From: Glaciecola sp. UBA2563
Lineage (GTDB): Bacteria; Pseudomonadota; Gammaproteobacteria; Enterobacterales; Alteromonadaceae
NCBI GenBank assembly: GCA_002340325.1
Contig: DDLV01000159.1
Location: 1 to 17,650 of the forward strand
Length of the DNA stretch: 17,650 nucleotides
Direction: 5' to 3'
Shown here piece by piece: positions 1 to 7,738 of this stretch. Each line of letters starts with the position of its first letter. Position 1 is the stretch's first letter. Under the pieces are notes generated by a model. It worked only from the letters and a program-made list of their open reading frames with translations. It had not been told where the DNA came from and did not search any database. The position numbers were made by a program, and so were the translations under genes.

Positions 1-408
1 AAAGCAGAAGGCGATTGGGAAATTCTAACTAAATACGCAGGCTTCACATTCGATGATGACAATCCAAAAGAAGAAGCGCGTACCAAGTATGACAACATTC
101 TTTATTTAGAGCGTCCGGGATGTAACTTATGTATGGGTAACCAAGAGAAAGCTGAGCCAGGTGATACTGTGCTCGCTACCTCTACCCGCCTGTTCCAAGG
201 CCGTGTCGTTGAAGATAGTTCAGAGAAGAAAGGTGAGTCACTTCTTGGTTCTACGCCAATGGTAGTGCTGTCCTGTATTCTAGGCAGGTTCCCTACTTTA
301 GAAGAATACAAAGAAGCCGTCGATGGTATTGACTTAACAACATTTGCTCCGCCTGAAGAAGATTTAAGCGTAGCGGGTTCGGATATCATACCAGCAGTTC
401 GCCTATAA
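1..408 (+). CDS. acnB: Aconitate hydratase B, C-terminal fragment (5' end outside window)
   Basis: Open from the first base in frame 1 to the TAA at 406-408, giving the last 135 residues of a longer protein. The segment GCNLCMGNQ carries the Cys-x2-Cys pair that supplies two of the three ligands of the catalytic [4Fe-4S] cluster in AcnB. It is followed by the conserved stretch STRLFQGRV and a closing LGRFPTLEEYKEAVDGID helix region. By family, AcnB interconverts citrate and isocitrate in the TCA cycle and can dehydrate 2-methylisocitrate. The variant C-terminus (LERPGCNLCMGN, ending DIIPAVRL) differs from E. coli AcnB and resembles the form I associate with Alteromonadales. The gene is truncated only by the window edge; a terminator follows at once. 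Confidence 0.93.
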   Translation, partial: KAEGDWEILTKYAGFTFDDDNPKEEARTKYDNILYLERPGCNLCMGNQEKAEPGDTVLATSTRLFQGRVVEDSSEKKGESLLGSTPMVVLSCILGRFPTLEEYKEAVDGIDLTTFAPPEEDLSVAGSDIIPAVRL

Positions 409-441
409 GCTCATTAGAATAGAGCAAAAACGTATTAAACC

Positions 442-478
442 AAATGCTGTTACGAGAATTCGTAGCAGCATTTTTTTT
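442..478 (+). terminator. Rho-independent terminator of acnB
   Basis: The arms at 442-455 and 460-473 pair almost perfectly (ATGCTGTTACGA against TCGTAGCAGCAT, with a single G-U type pair) around a 4-nt loop. The 3' arm runs into eight T's at 471-478. It lies 34 bp after the acnB stop codon. Confidence 0.9.
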
Positions 479-539
479 GATGCCTACCGTTCAATATCCC
501 AAAAAAACATGTTAGTTCATGTAGTTGAAGTCCCACGGG

Positions 540-568
540 TTTAAATTGCGCAAGAGTACTAGTATACT
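540..568 (+). promoter_or_regulatory. Candidate promoter/operator of the HxlR gene
   Basis: A -10-like TATACT at 563-568 has a weak -35 (TTTAAA, 540-545) at 17-bp spacing. A perfect 8-bp palindrome TACTAGTA (557-564) overlaps the -10. HxlR-family repressors such as B. subtilis YodB bind TACT...AGTA-type sites and often autoregulate, so this could be the autoregulatory operator. It is a motif match only. Confidence 0.35.
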
Positions 569-611
569 TTGGTAACCTCTTGATAGTCAGTCGATCCTGT
601 AGATAGCACGT

Positions 612-968
612 ATGAAAAGTCGAGTTGAAGTAGATAGTAAGGGACGAAAGCAAGTGTATGACACTTGCCTAGAACCTTGCGCAATTGAAAAAGGAATGCG
701 TATCATCGGTGGCAAATGGACAGGCTCAATTATATATCATTTAAAAGACAGGCCAGTTCGATTCAATGACTTATGTCGAATGCTCGGTGGCTCAAGTAAA
801 AAGATGATTGACCAGAGGTTAAAACAACTTGAAGCAAACGGTATGGTTATGCGAAAGGTTATCGAAGAACGCCCAATCGCGGTGACATATGAACTTACTG
901 AATTTGGTACAACCGCTTTAAATATATTGGATCAGTTGCGAGAATGGTCAGAAAAGCACGTTGATTGA
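612..968 (+). CDS. HxlR-family winged-helix transcriptional regulator
   Basis: A 118-residue protein with the full HxlR signature. The N-terminal Cys-containing segment (C19, C23) leads into GMRIIGGKWTGSIIYHL, then the recognition region RFNDLCRMLGGSSKKMIDQRLKQLE and the wing RPIAVTYELTEFG. Length is typical of the family (about 100-130 residues). HxlR proteins are dimeric DNA-binding regulators, several of which sense quinones, aldehydes or oxidants through Cys residues. C19, C23 and C55 make redox or electrophile sensing plausible but unproven. The ATG at 612 has no strong Shine-Dalgarno sequence. No oxidoreductase target gene is adjacent; the next gene encodes a porin-like protein with its own promoter. 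The target is unknown. Confidence 0.9.
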   Translation: MKSRVEVDSKGRKQVYDTCLEPCAIEKGMRIIGGKWTGSIIYHLKDRPVRFNDLCRMLGGSSKKMIDQRLKQLEANGMVMRKVIEERPIAVTYELTEFGTTALNILDQLREWSEKHVD

Positions 969-984
969 TTTGAGTTACAAATCC

Positions 985-1007
985 ACTTTCATATCAGAAC
1001 TGAAAGT
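985..1007 (+). terminator. Weak hairpin after the HxlR gene
   Basis: Perfect 7-bp arms ACTTTCA (985-991) and TGAAAGT (1001-1007) surround a 9-nt loop, 17 bp after the HxlR stop. A proper T-tract is lacking (followed by TTATATC), so it may be a weak terminator or an operator for the next gene. Confidence 0.3.
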
Positions 1008-1032
1008 TTATATCGTACACACCCTCCCAAAG

Positions 1033-1058
1033 TTTACAAGAGAGTAAATTGGTATAAT
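1033..1058 (+). promoter_or_regulatory. Sigma70 extended -10 promoter of the porin-like gene
   Basis: A perfect TATAAT at 1053-1058 is preceded by TGG at 1050-1052 (extended -10). A TTTACA at 1033-1038 matches five of six -35 positions, but with only 14 bp spacing, so the extended -10 probably does the work. The start codon is 24 bp downstream. Confidence 0.6.
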
Positions 1059-1081
1059 TTTACTTAAAGAATCATCTTTGA

Positions 1082-2314
1082 ATGGTCGATATGAGTGTAA
1101 ATAAGAAATTACAGCCCTACAGTCAACAAATGCTTAGATTTGTATTCTTTATTGCATTAGTCACATCGGCGAGCAACATCGCCTACGCAAAACAACAACA
1201 GCTTGAACTTTCGGGATTTGCTCGCCTAATTGGCGGTTATGTGGATGATGATGGCCTTAATTTACGTGGCTATGAAAACACAATTGATTTTGATAAAGAT
1301 AGTCTAATTGCCTTGAGAGCAGATTATCAATTTAACAGACAGATAAACGTCGTTGGTCAAGCGATCGCCCATTCAGCAGACAACCGAGAATCAGGACTAC
1401 AATGGTTATATCTTCAATATACACCTTTAAGAAATCTCTCATTGAAACTAGGGAAACAACGACTCCCAATATTTGCCTATAGCGACATAATCGATGTTGG
1501 ATTCGCTTACCCCTACATAACTCCCCCATTGACCACGTATACAGACATTATATTTACTGAATTTGAAGGTGTACTTGGACGTTATGACTACGGTTCAAAA
1601 AATTACAGAGGTTTTCTAGAATTATACGGTGGCTTCAATAACAGTATCGTAGATATAGATGGGAGAGAGGTGGAAGTTGATCTTGACTCGATTTTCGGGG
1701 CGGTAGGCTCGCTATCGATTGGTGACATCTCATTCAGAGTTGGCTACATTACCAGTAAAACCACATTCATAGAAAATCAACTAAATGGGCTAGAAGACGT
1801 GCTGACAACGTTGGGGTTTGGTCAGTCGGCTAGAGCAGTCCAAGCAGAAAATCGATTTGAGTTTTTTCAGTTTGGTTTTAATTATGAAAAGCTTGAATAT
1901 TTCATCAGCGGTGAGCATAACGAGATCATCTCCAACGCTTATTTAGTGCCTGATTATCGCTCGACTTATGTGTCCATTGGTAAATATGACTATCCCTTTA
2001 CTTACCATTTCACTGCTGGGTATGGCAAAACTGACATCCCAGAGCCCATTAATGAATTACAGTTCGGCATTGATCCTGTGCAGGACTTTCTTACTGCAAG
2101 TTTTAATGAGCTAGAAAGGTCGGTTCAAATTGATACCAGACATTTTTATACGCTAGGTGTACGATACGATTACTCAAGTTCAATAGCAATAAAATTGGAA
2201 GCAACGCATGTTAATGATGCTGAAGACACGCGTCTATTTGTGATGACCAACACTGCGACTCAAGGCAATAACACTGCTACTTTGTATCAATTTGGCATTG
2301 AGTGGGTGTTTTGA
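1082..2314 (+). CDS. Outer-membrane beta-barrel (porin-like) protein
   Basis: A 410-residue protein with an N-terminal signal peptide: a basic N-region, a hydrophobic core around residues 18-33, and a likely cleavage after AYA-36. The mature part is a series of alternating polar/hydrophobic strands rich in aromatic residues (for example LRADYQF, NLSLKLGKQR, YRGFLELYGG, FQFGFNYEKLEYFISGEHNE). It ends in a terminal Phe (FGIEWVF), the usual C-terminal signal for BAM-mediated outer-membrane insertion. The LGKQRLPIF segment resembles porin families in which the chain passes an L3-like constriction, but I cannot name a substrate. The ATG at 1082 lacks a clear ribosome site; the ATGs at 1091 and 1130 are alternatives that keep the signal peptide. 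Its stop lies one base before the ATG of the binding-protein gene, so the two are co-transcribed and probably translationally coupled. Confidence 0.75.
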   Translation: MVDMSVNKKLQPYSQQMLRFVFFIALVTSASNIAYAKQQQLELSGFARLIGGYVDDDGLNLRGYENTIDFDKDSLIALRADYQFNRQINVVGQAIAHSADNRESGLQWLYLQYTPLRNLSLKLGKQRLPIFAYSDIIDVGFAYPYITPPLTTYTDIIFTEFEGVLGRYDYGSKNYRGFLELYGGFNNSIVDIDGREVEVDLDSIFGAVGSLSIGDISFRVGYITSKTTFIENQLNGLEDVLTTLGFGQSARAVQAENRFEFFQFGFNYEKLEYFISGEHNEIISNAYLVPDYRSTYVSIGKYDYPFTYHFTAGYGKTDIPEPINELQFGIDPVQDFLTASFNELERSVQIDTRHFYTLGVRYDYSSSIAIKLEATHVNDAEDTRLFVMTNTATQGNNTATLYQFGIEWVF

Positions 2315-2315
2315 G

Positions 2316-2744
2316 ATGAAATTTAAACTACATTCCAAAATTAAGTTTGTATTCGCAGCATCACTGATTTCTTCTATTACGAACGTAAACGCTGAAAACA
2401 TAAAAGTCATCGTAAACGCCGATAAAAACATAGAACAACTGGCAAAACAAGAAATTAGAAATTTGTTTATGGGCGGCGTGACAGATCACGAACTAACCCC
2501 TGTTTCATTAAGCGAAGGGAATATCAGCCGTAAGTTTTTTCATACAAAAGTCATAGGATTAACGGAGTCCAGGATACAGTCGTATTGGGCCCAAATGCGA
2601 TTCAGTGGTAGGTTGAGTGAACCCAAAGAAGTTGAATCTGATAGTGAAGCGTTAAAGTGCGTTCGAGAAAAACCCGATTGCGTAGCATATGTTGCGTTTG
2701 ACTTTGAAGTGCCAGAAGACGTCAAGGTTGTTTATGTCAACTAA
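2316..2744 (+). CDS. Small periplasmic PstS-like (phosphate ABC-type) substrate-binding protein
   Basis: A 142-residue protein with a signal peptide (FVFAASLISSITNVNA, cleavage near residue 26). The mature domain matches the short PstS-like family: IRNLFMGG, a central SEGNISRKFFHTKVIG, YWAQMRFSGR and a closing VAYVAFDFEVPEDVKVVYVN. Such stand-alone single-lobe-sized proteins are usually named phosphate ABC transporter substrate-binding proteins, although no permease or ATPase is present here. I start it at the ATG at 2316, directly after the porin-like stop (2312-2314), because this places the signal peptide at the N-terminus; an upstream TTG at 2292 would put extra residues before it. Its 3' end overlaps the convergent c-di-GMP gene by 8 bp. 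A sensory rather than transport role is inferred from the neighbours. Confidence 0.8.
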   Translation: MKFKLHSKIKFVFAASLISSITNVNAENIKVIVNADKNIEQLAKQEIRNLFMGGVTDHELTPVSLSEGNISRKFFHTKVIGLTESRIQSYWAQMRFSGRLSEPKEVESDSEALKCVREKPDCVAYVAFDFEVPEDVKVVYVN

Positions 2745-4830
2745 TAACGCAATCTGTGTCAATAATTAGCTCAGAAAGAGGTTTTGGTTTTGCAAACAAG
2801 TATCCTTGCAATTGATCGCAGTCTTGTTCAATTAATAAAGAGGCTTGCATTTCGTTCTCTACACCTTCAGCGCAAATTTTTAAATTAAGCTTTTTGGCAA
2901 GGTGAATAATCGATGTTGTTACCGTTGTATCCCTTTCGTTAATACCCAGGCCATCTACAAATTCCTTATCTATTTTTAGTGTATCAATTTCAATTTTAGT
3001 GAGATAGCTGAGTGAGCTATATCCCGTCCCAAAATCATCAAGCGCAATACTACAGCCTAACTTAGTCATGCTATTAATGAATCGATTGGCCACATCAAAG
3101 TTTTCCAAATACGCCGACTCAGTAATTTCGAACTGTATGTTTGTCGCGTCGACGGTGTGTTTCTCAAATGTATCTTGAATAAAATCAGCAAGCTCTTCAT
3201 CTTTTAGGTCGTGAGAAGAAAGATTAACAGATACCATTATGTTCTTCCCATACCTAGCAATAAGTTTATGTATATCAATACACACTCGTTCAATGACAAA
3301 GTCCGTTATTGCTCTTATTTTACCGCTTTTTTCGGCGACGCTAATAAATTCATTTGGCGATACAAACCCCATTTCTTTGCTGATCCATCGTATTAGGCCT
3401 TCAAAACCTACAACATTTTCAAATCTGTCTACCTTTGCTTGGTAGAATAAAGACATTTCGCGATTTCTAATCGCCTCAGGTAGTGCATTTGCAATATTAA
3501 GTATACGCTGATTGTCGGCAAGCATAGACTCGTCAAATACGACAGCCGTGTTTTTCCCTCGCCCTTTTGCCACATACATTGCTGTGTCAGCCTTCATTAC
3601 AATTGTGCCAATTGGTTCAGGCGAATTGATTTCGCTATTAGCATCGATGATCGCGATTCCTATACTCGCACTAATATCGATGGTCCATTGGTCGACGCTG
3701 TAAGTTTGATGTAAGGTGTTAACAAGGTTTTTAGCAAGGTCTATTGAATGTGTTACATCGTCATTACAGTCAAAAAAACAAAGAAACTCATCTCCACCAA
3801 ACCGGCATAGCCGAACGCCTGGATGCAGTTGCCTTTTTAATCTTGCAGCGGCTTCAATCAGCAATTTATCGCCAATATGGTGGCCAAAACTATCGTTGAC
3901 CGTTTTAAACCCATCTAAATCTATATAAAACAATACTGAGCTTTGTTTTTTTTGCCAGTAATTGGCCGTCCAAGTCTCCATTTGCTCTAAAAAATAAGCT
4001 CGATTGGCTAGTCCGGTTAAGCTATCAAAATTAGCTAATTTCTCTAACTGTTGTTTTTGCTCAGTCAGCTCGTTATTGTATTGCTTGTTTTTAATTTCTT
4101 CCTCATGGATAGTAGACATCATATCTCTAATTTCAATAGTGAGGTCACTGACTTCCTTCTTTCCTGTAACTTCGATAGGCGTGGCATAGTTGTGGGTTTC
4201 TTGCACTTTTTGCGCAAAGCGAATCAAACTTAGCAATGGAAGCAAAATTCGACTAGTAGCGATAAAGATTAAAATAATGGCAAGAAGTGCGATGGCAATA
4301 CTAATTGGCAACACGGAATACAGTAGTTTTGCTTTACCATTTTTGAGTGTTTCAGCAATATCGAAAACGAGAATTAGTTTTCCAACACTCAGTGAATCAT
4401 ACCCTATCGTTTTTATAATCGTAATATCGCCTTCAGAACGGTACGTACCCTCATCCATCGCCAGAAGCTTATGCGGTATTGTTAGTTGGTTATCATTGGA
4501 TGATTGAAGAGAAGCGGCGCCAACGTAGTTTTGAATAATGTTACCTTCACTGTTGGTCACTAGCGCGAACTTTACATTTTCATACCGATCTAACCGCAAC
4601 ATGGTTGTGGTAATACTGAAAATGTCGACAGGCTCGCTTCCTGCGAACTGCAATAAATCCTCGCTTAAGTTTTCTACCAACGCATTCATGTTCTTGGAGA
4701 CTGATTGGGCATATTGTCTCTCATACACGTTGAGTGCCGTCATTACAACGAGCGAAGCAACTAACAGCGCAGTTAAGCTGTTAATCAATGCGAGAGTGGA
4801 TTTCATGGATGTCAACATCATGATTTGCAT
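2737..4830 (-). CDS. Membrane-bound GGDEF-EAL bifunctional c-di-GMP enzyme with periplasmic sensor and HAMP
   Basis: A 697-residue protein. Domain order is: TM1 about 13-35, periplasmic sensor about 36-167, TM2 about 168-192, HAMP about 193-246, GGDEF about 265-435 and EAL about 445-690. The GGDEF motif is intact (RFGGDEF, 343-349), predicting diguanylate cyclase activity. The inhibitory I-site RxxD expected five residues upstream is absent (HPGV at 336-339). In the EAL domain the signature reads EGL (477-479) rather than EAL. The catalytic Glu is kept, as are N536, E568, D598-D599 (DDFGTG loop), K619, E655 and Q675, so phosphodiesterase activity is also plausible. Which activity dominates cannot be told from sequence. 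It is convergent with, and overlaps, the binding-protein gene. The start could be ATG 4830 or the in-frame ATG eight codons later; neither has a strong ribosome site. Confidence 0.93.
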   Translation of the reverse strand: MQIMMLTSMKSTLALINSLTALLVASLVVMTALNVYERQYAQSVSKNMNALVENLSEDLLQFAGSEPVDIFSITTTMLRLDRYENVKFALVTNSEGNIIQNYVGAASLQSSNDNQLTIPHKLLAMDEGTYRSEGDITIIKTIGYDSLSVGKLILVFDIAETLKNGKAKLLYSVLPISIAIALLAIILIFIATSRILLPLLSLIRFAQKVQETHNYATPIEVTGKKEVSDLTIEIRDMMSTIHEEEIKNKQYNNELTEQKQQLEKLANFDSLTGLANRAYFLEQMETWTANYWQKKQSSVLFYIDLDGFKTVNDSFGHHIGDKLLIEAAARLKRQLHPGVRLCRFGGDEFLCFFDCNDDVTHSIDLAKNLVNTLHQTYSVDQWTIDISASIGIAIIDANSEINSPEPIGTIVMKADTAMYVAKGRGKNTAVVFDESMLADNQRILNIANALPEAIRNREMSLFYQAKVDRFENVVGFEGLIRWISKEMGFVSPNEFISVAEKSGKIRAITDFVIERVCIDIHKLIARYGKNIMVSVNLSSHDLKDEELADFIQDTFEKHTVDATNIQFEITESAYLENFDVANRFINSMTKLGCSIALDDFGTGYSSLSYLTKIEIDTLKIDKEFVDGLGINERDTTVTTSIIHLAKKLNLKICAEGVENEMQASLLIEQDCDQLQGYLFAKPKPLSELIIDTDCVIS

Positions 4831-4974
4831 TATATGAAGCGTGACGTACCGATTCGTATCAACTGCTACAAATAGTTATCTTTTTTTATATCGAACAGCA
4901 AGCAAAACCCCTTAAGTCTTCCATTAGCCTATCCATTAGAATATGCTTCGCAGCAAATACATGCGACTTACTGT

Positions 4975-4989
4975 GGGGTTTCTGTTATC
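4975..4989 (+). promoter_or_regulatory. Possible ribosome site and ATC start of rlmA
   Basis: A GGGG run at 4975-4978 lies 8 nt before the ATC at 4987-4989, the only AUC-type candidate in the open frame before the zinc finger. The frame is open from 4876, after the TAG at 4873-4875, yet contains no ATG, GTG, TTG or CTG before 5113. Initiation at AUC is rare, so this is tentative. Confidence 0.3.
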
Positions 4990-5838
4990 AAAGAAAAACT
5001 ACAATATGATGATTATTGGCGTTGTCCGAATTGTCATTTACCCCTCTATCGACACCAAAATTCTTGGCGTTGTACAAATGGTCACTCATTCGACATATCA
5101 AAAGAAGGTTACGTGAACCTTCTCCTGCATTCTCAAAAACGAAGTAAAGTGCCGGGTGACAGTAAACAGATGATAAATGCACGCCAGGCATTTCTGGAAA
5201 ACGGGCATTACATGCCATTAGCAGGAGAACTCACGCATTTTGTTACATCACATCTTCGAGCAAAAGATGAGCTCGACATGCTAAGATTGCTAGATTTGGG
5301 ATGTGGAGAAGGATACTACTTAAATCAGATAAGCGAAAACCTCAATGAAGAGAACATCAATTATTGCGGCATCGATATCTCAAAAGCCGCCGTTCAAAAA
5401 GCAGCAAAACGTAAACTCATAGCTAATTTTGCTGTAGCGAGTACGTATAACATTCCTTGCCTAGACAATGAAGTCGATGTTGTCATGCAGGTTTTTGCGC
5501 CCTGCAACACAAATGAAGTATCGCGAGTAGTAAAACCCTGTGGACATTGGCTTCACGTGCAACCTGGACCTGAACATTTATTTGAAATGAAACAGCTGGT
5601 TTACGATTCACCTGCCATGCATGTTCAAGAGGTACCTGAAACGATTGAGTTTGAAGTCATTGATCAGAAAAGCCTTAAGTATACTTTCAATCTTTTGGGT
5701 AAAGCTGACAGACTAGCGTTGCTTGAAATGACACCTTTTTACTGGTCGATTTCCGAAGTCAAAAAACAAATACTGTTGGAGAAACTAACTTCAGCAACAG
5801 CAAACTTCGTTATAACGCGCCTAAAAAAAGCATCTTAA
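4987..5838 (+). CDS. rlmA: 23S rRNA (guanine-745-N1)-methyltransferase RlmA, start codon unclear
   Basis: RlmA methylates G745 of 23S rRNA using SAM. The frame encodes the N-terminal zinc finger (counted from the ATC: C13, C16, C29, H33, in WRCPNC and WRCTNGHSF), followed by the hallmark SKEGYVNLL and PGDSKQMINARQAFLENGHY. Next come the SAM motif LLDLGCGEGYY (about 101-111), VFAPCNTNEVSRVVKPCG and QPGPEHLFEMK. With the ATC at 4987 the protein is 283 residues, close to the 269 of E. coli. No ATG/GTG/TTG start exists upstream of the finger. The GTG at 5113 lies inside the conserved GYVNLL, so a start there would lose the zinc finger. Explanations are AUC initiation, a frameshift from an ATG at 4943 or 4961 in frame 2, or a one-base sequence error. 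The gene is divergent from the c-di-GMP gene and convergent with typA. A TAGAAT at 4937-4942 is a possible -10. Confidence 0.85.
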   Translation: MKEKLQYDDYWRCPNCHLPLYRHQNSWRCTNGHSFDISKEGYVNLLLHSQKRSKVPGDSKQMINARQAFLENGHYMPLAGELTHFVTSHLRAKDELDMLRLLDLGCGEGYYLNQISENLNEENINYCGIDISKAAVQKAAKRKLIANFAVASTYNIPCLDNEVDVVMQVFAPCNTNEVSRVVKPCGHWLHVQPGPEHLFEMKQLVYDSPAMHVQEVPETIEFEVIDQKSLKYTFNLLGKADRLALLEMTPFYWSISEVKKQILLEKLTSATANFVITRLKKAS

Positions 5839-5899
5839 CAAAGCTATCTTTTTATCAAATTTTCGAGTTTATTCATCCATAAAAAGAAGCAGCAAGATT

Positions 5900-5920
5900 G
5901 ATGCGTTAAGCATCCTTTTT
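5900..5920 (+). terminator. Weak terminator of rlmA overlapping the typA stop
   Basis: A 5-bp stem GATGC (5900-5904) / GCATC (5910-5914) with a GTTAA loop is followed by CTTTTT. It lies 62 bp after the rlmA stop and overlaps the last codons of the convergent typA. The stem is short, so confidence is low. Confidence 0.3.
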
Positions 5921-7738
5921 AACTCTCGACGCTCGTTTTCTATCGCTTTCAGTTAGTAATTTCTTACGCAAACGTATACTCTCCGGCGTCACTTCGACAA
6001 GCTCGTCATCATCAATGAACTCTAGCGCCTGCTCAAGTGACATAACAATAGGTGGAACCAAGTTTTGCGCTTCGTCAGTACCTGCCGCTCTAATATTCGT
6101 AAGCTGTTTGCCTTTAAGCGCATTCACAGTCAAATCGTTATCGCGACTGTGGATGCCAATGACCATTCCTTCGTAGACTTCAACGCCGTGACCGATAAAT
6201 AATCGCCCTCTGTCCTGCAAATTGAATAGCGCATTTGTCAGCGCTTTTCCGGCTGCATTGGCGATAAGTACGCCATTTTTACGCTGACCAATAGTCCCAC
6301 CTTTGAACGGTCCGTAGTGGTCAAAAGTGTGATACAACAGGCCTGACCCAGAAGTCATGGTCATAAAATCTGTTTGAAATCCTATTAAGCCTCGAGATGG
6401 AATAGTGAAATCCATTCGTACCCGACCTTTTCCATCAGGGCTAATATTGGTTAGTTCTGCTTTGCGCACCCCTAACTGCTCCATGATGGAACCTTGATGT
6501 TCTTCTTCACAGTCGATCGTCAAGGTTTCAAACGGCTCCATTTGTTCACCGTTCTCTTCTTTTAGTATTACTTCTGGACGGGAAACTGCGATCTCATACC
6601 CTTCACGACGCATGTTTTCAATTAATATGCCCAAATGCAGTTCACCGCGTCCAGACACTCTAAACTTATCCGGGTCGGAGGTCTCTTCTACACGTAGCGC
6701 TACATTGTGAACCAATTCATCCTGTAAACGTTCAAGGATATTCCTCGAGGTAACATACTTTCCTTCTTTACCCGCAAAAGGTGATGTGTTGACTTGAAAG
6801 GTCATGGTAACTGTTGGTTCATCGACGGATAACGCAGGCAACGCCTCGACATTATTAGGGTCACACACGGTATCTGAAATCTTAAGCTCACCAAGCCCGG
6901 TTATGGCCACTATGTCACCGGCATTTGCTTCGTCTACATCATGCCTGTCTAACCCAAGATATCCAAGGACTTTACCTACTTTGCCATTTCGTTTTTTGCC
7001 ATCAGAGGTTACAACAGACACTTGTTGATTGACTTTTACCGAGCCACGTTTAATTCTGCCGACACCAATAACACCCAAGTAACTTGAATAGTCTAATTGT
7101 GAAATTTGCATCTGCAACGTCCCTTCTGGATCTGCATCAGGCGCGTCCACTTGTTCGATAATAGTGTCGAATAGCGGTGTCATATCGCTGCCTTGCTCAT
7201 CTGAGTCTAGCGACGCCCAGCCATTCAAAGCGGACGCATAAACGATCTGGAAATCGAGTTGGTCATCAGTTGCGCCTAAATTGTCAAAAAGGTCAAAAAC
7301 CTGGTCAATGACCCAGTCTGGACGTGCACCAGGCTTATCTATTTTATTTACCACAACGATGGGTTTTAACCCTTGCGCAAATGCTTTTTGTGTCACAAAC
7401 CGTGTTTGCGGCATTGGCCCTTCCTGTGCGTCTACCAACAACAAGACTGAATCGGCCATTGACATAACGCGCTCTACTTCCCCACCAAAGTCGGCGTGCC
7501 CCGGAGTATCAACTATATTAATGCGGTATTCGCCATAATTTATCGCTGTGTTTTTCGCAAGAATGGTAATACCACGTTCTTTTTCTATGTCATTTGAATC
7601 CATAACACGTTCTTGAGAATCACCTCGCGATTCCAAGGTGCCGGACTGTTGAAGCAATTTGTCAACCAACGTAGTCTTGCCATGGTCGACATGGGCTATG
7701 ATGGCAATATTACGAAGATGAGCAATGCTAGCAGACAT
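5906..7738 (-). CDS. typA: Ribosome-associated translational GTPase TypA/BipA
   Basis: A 610-residue protein (E. coli BipA has 607). The GTPase domain shows G1 AHVDHGKTT (15-23), G3 DTPGHADF (77-84), G4 NKID (131-134) and G5 SALNGW. Switch I includes ERGITI. EF-Tu-like domain 2, the EF-G-like domains (VSGRGELHLGILIENMRREG; IPSRGLIGFQTDFMT) and the BipA-specific C-terminal domain (GMVIGIHSRDNDLTVN) follow. BipA binds the 70S ribosome and supports late 50S assembly and growth at low temperature or under stress. The ATG at 7738 (MSASIAHLRNIAII) is preferred over a TTG four codons upstream because it matches the family N-terminus and has GGA about 7 nt upstream. In E. coli this gene is divergent from glnA-glnL-glnG; here it is divergent from the DUF4124 gene and ntrBC, with glnA absent. 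Confidence 0.97.
   Translation of the reverse strand: MSASIAHLRNIAIIAHVDHGKTTLVDKLLQQSGTLESRGDSQERVMDSNDIEKERGITILAKNTAINYGEYRINIVDTPGHADFGGEVERVMSMADSVLLLVDAQEGPMPQTRFVTQKAFAQGLKPIVVVNKIDKPGARPDWVIDQVFDLFDNLGATDDQLDFQIVYASALNGWASLDSDEQGSDMTPLFDTIIEQVDAPDADPEGTLQMQISQLDYSSYLGVIGVGRIKRGSVKVNQQVSVVTSDGKKRNGKVGKVLGYLGLDRHDVDEANAGDIVAITGLGELKISDTVCDPNNVEALPALSVDEPTVTMTFQVNTSPFAGKEGKYVTSRNILERLQDELVHNVALRVEETSDPDKFRVSGRGELHLGILIENMRREGYEIAVSRPEVILKEENGEQMEPFETLTIDCEEEHQGSIMEQLGVRKAELTNISPDGKGRVRMDFTIPSRGLIGFQTDFMTMTSGSGLLYHTFDHYGPFKGGTIGQRKNGVLIANAAGKALTNALFNLQDRGRLFIGHGVEVYEGMVIGIHSRDNDLTVNALKGKQLTNIRAAGTDEAQNLVPPIVMSLEQALEFIDDDELVEVTPESIRLRKKLLTESDRKRASRVKKDA

Noticed and set aside
2292..2315. 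TTG start for the PstS-like gene
   Set aside because: It would begin inside the porin-like gene and place extra residues before an otherwise normal signal peptide starting at the ATG at 2316.
3211..4837. Several plus-strand frames of 60-105 codons antisense to the GGDEF-EAL gene
   Set aside because: Shadows of a strongly conserved minus-strand gene; none has a ribosome site or a recognisable domain.
4961..5116. 51-codon frame starting at the ATG at 4961
   Set aside because: It lies in frame 2 across the rlmA zinc finger, with no ribosome site and no recognisable protein; considered only as a frameshift source.
5113..5838. rlmA starting at the GTG at 5113
   Set aside because: That GTG codes the Val of the conserved GYVNLL; the zinc finger upstream is clearly encoded in the same frame.
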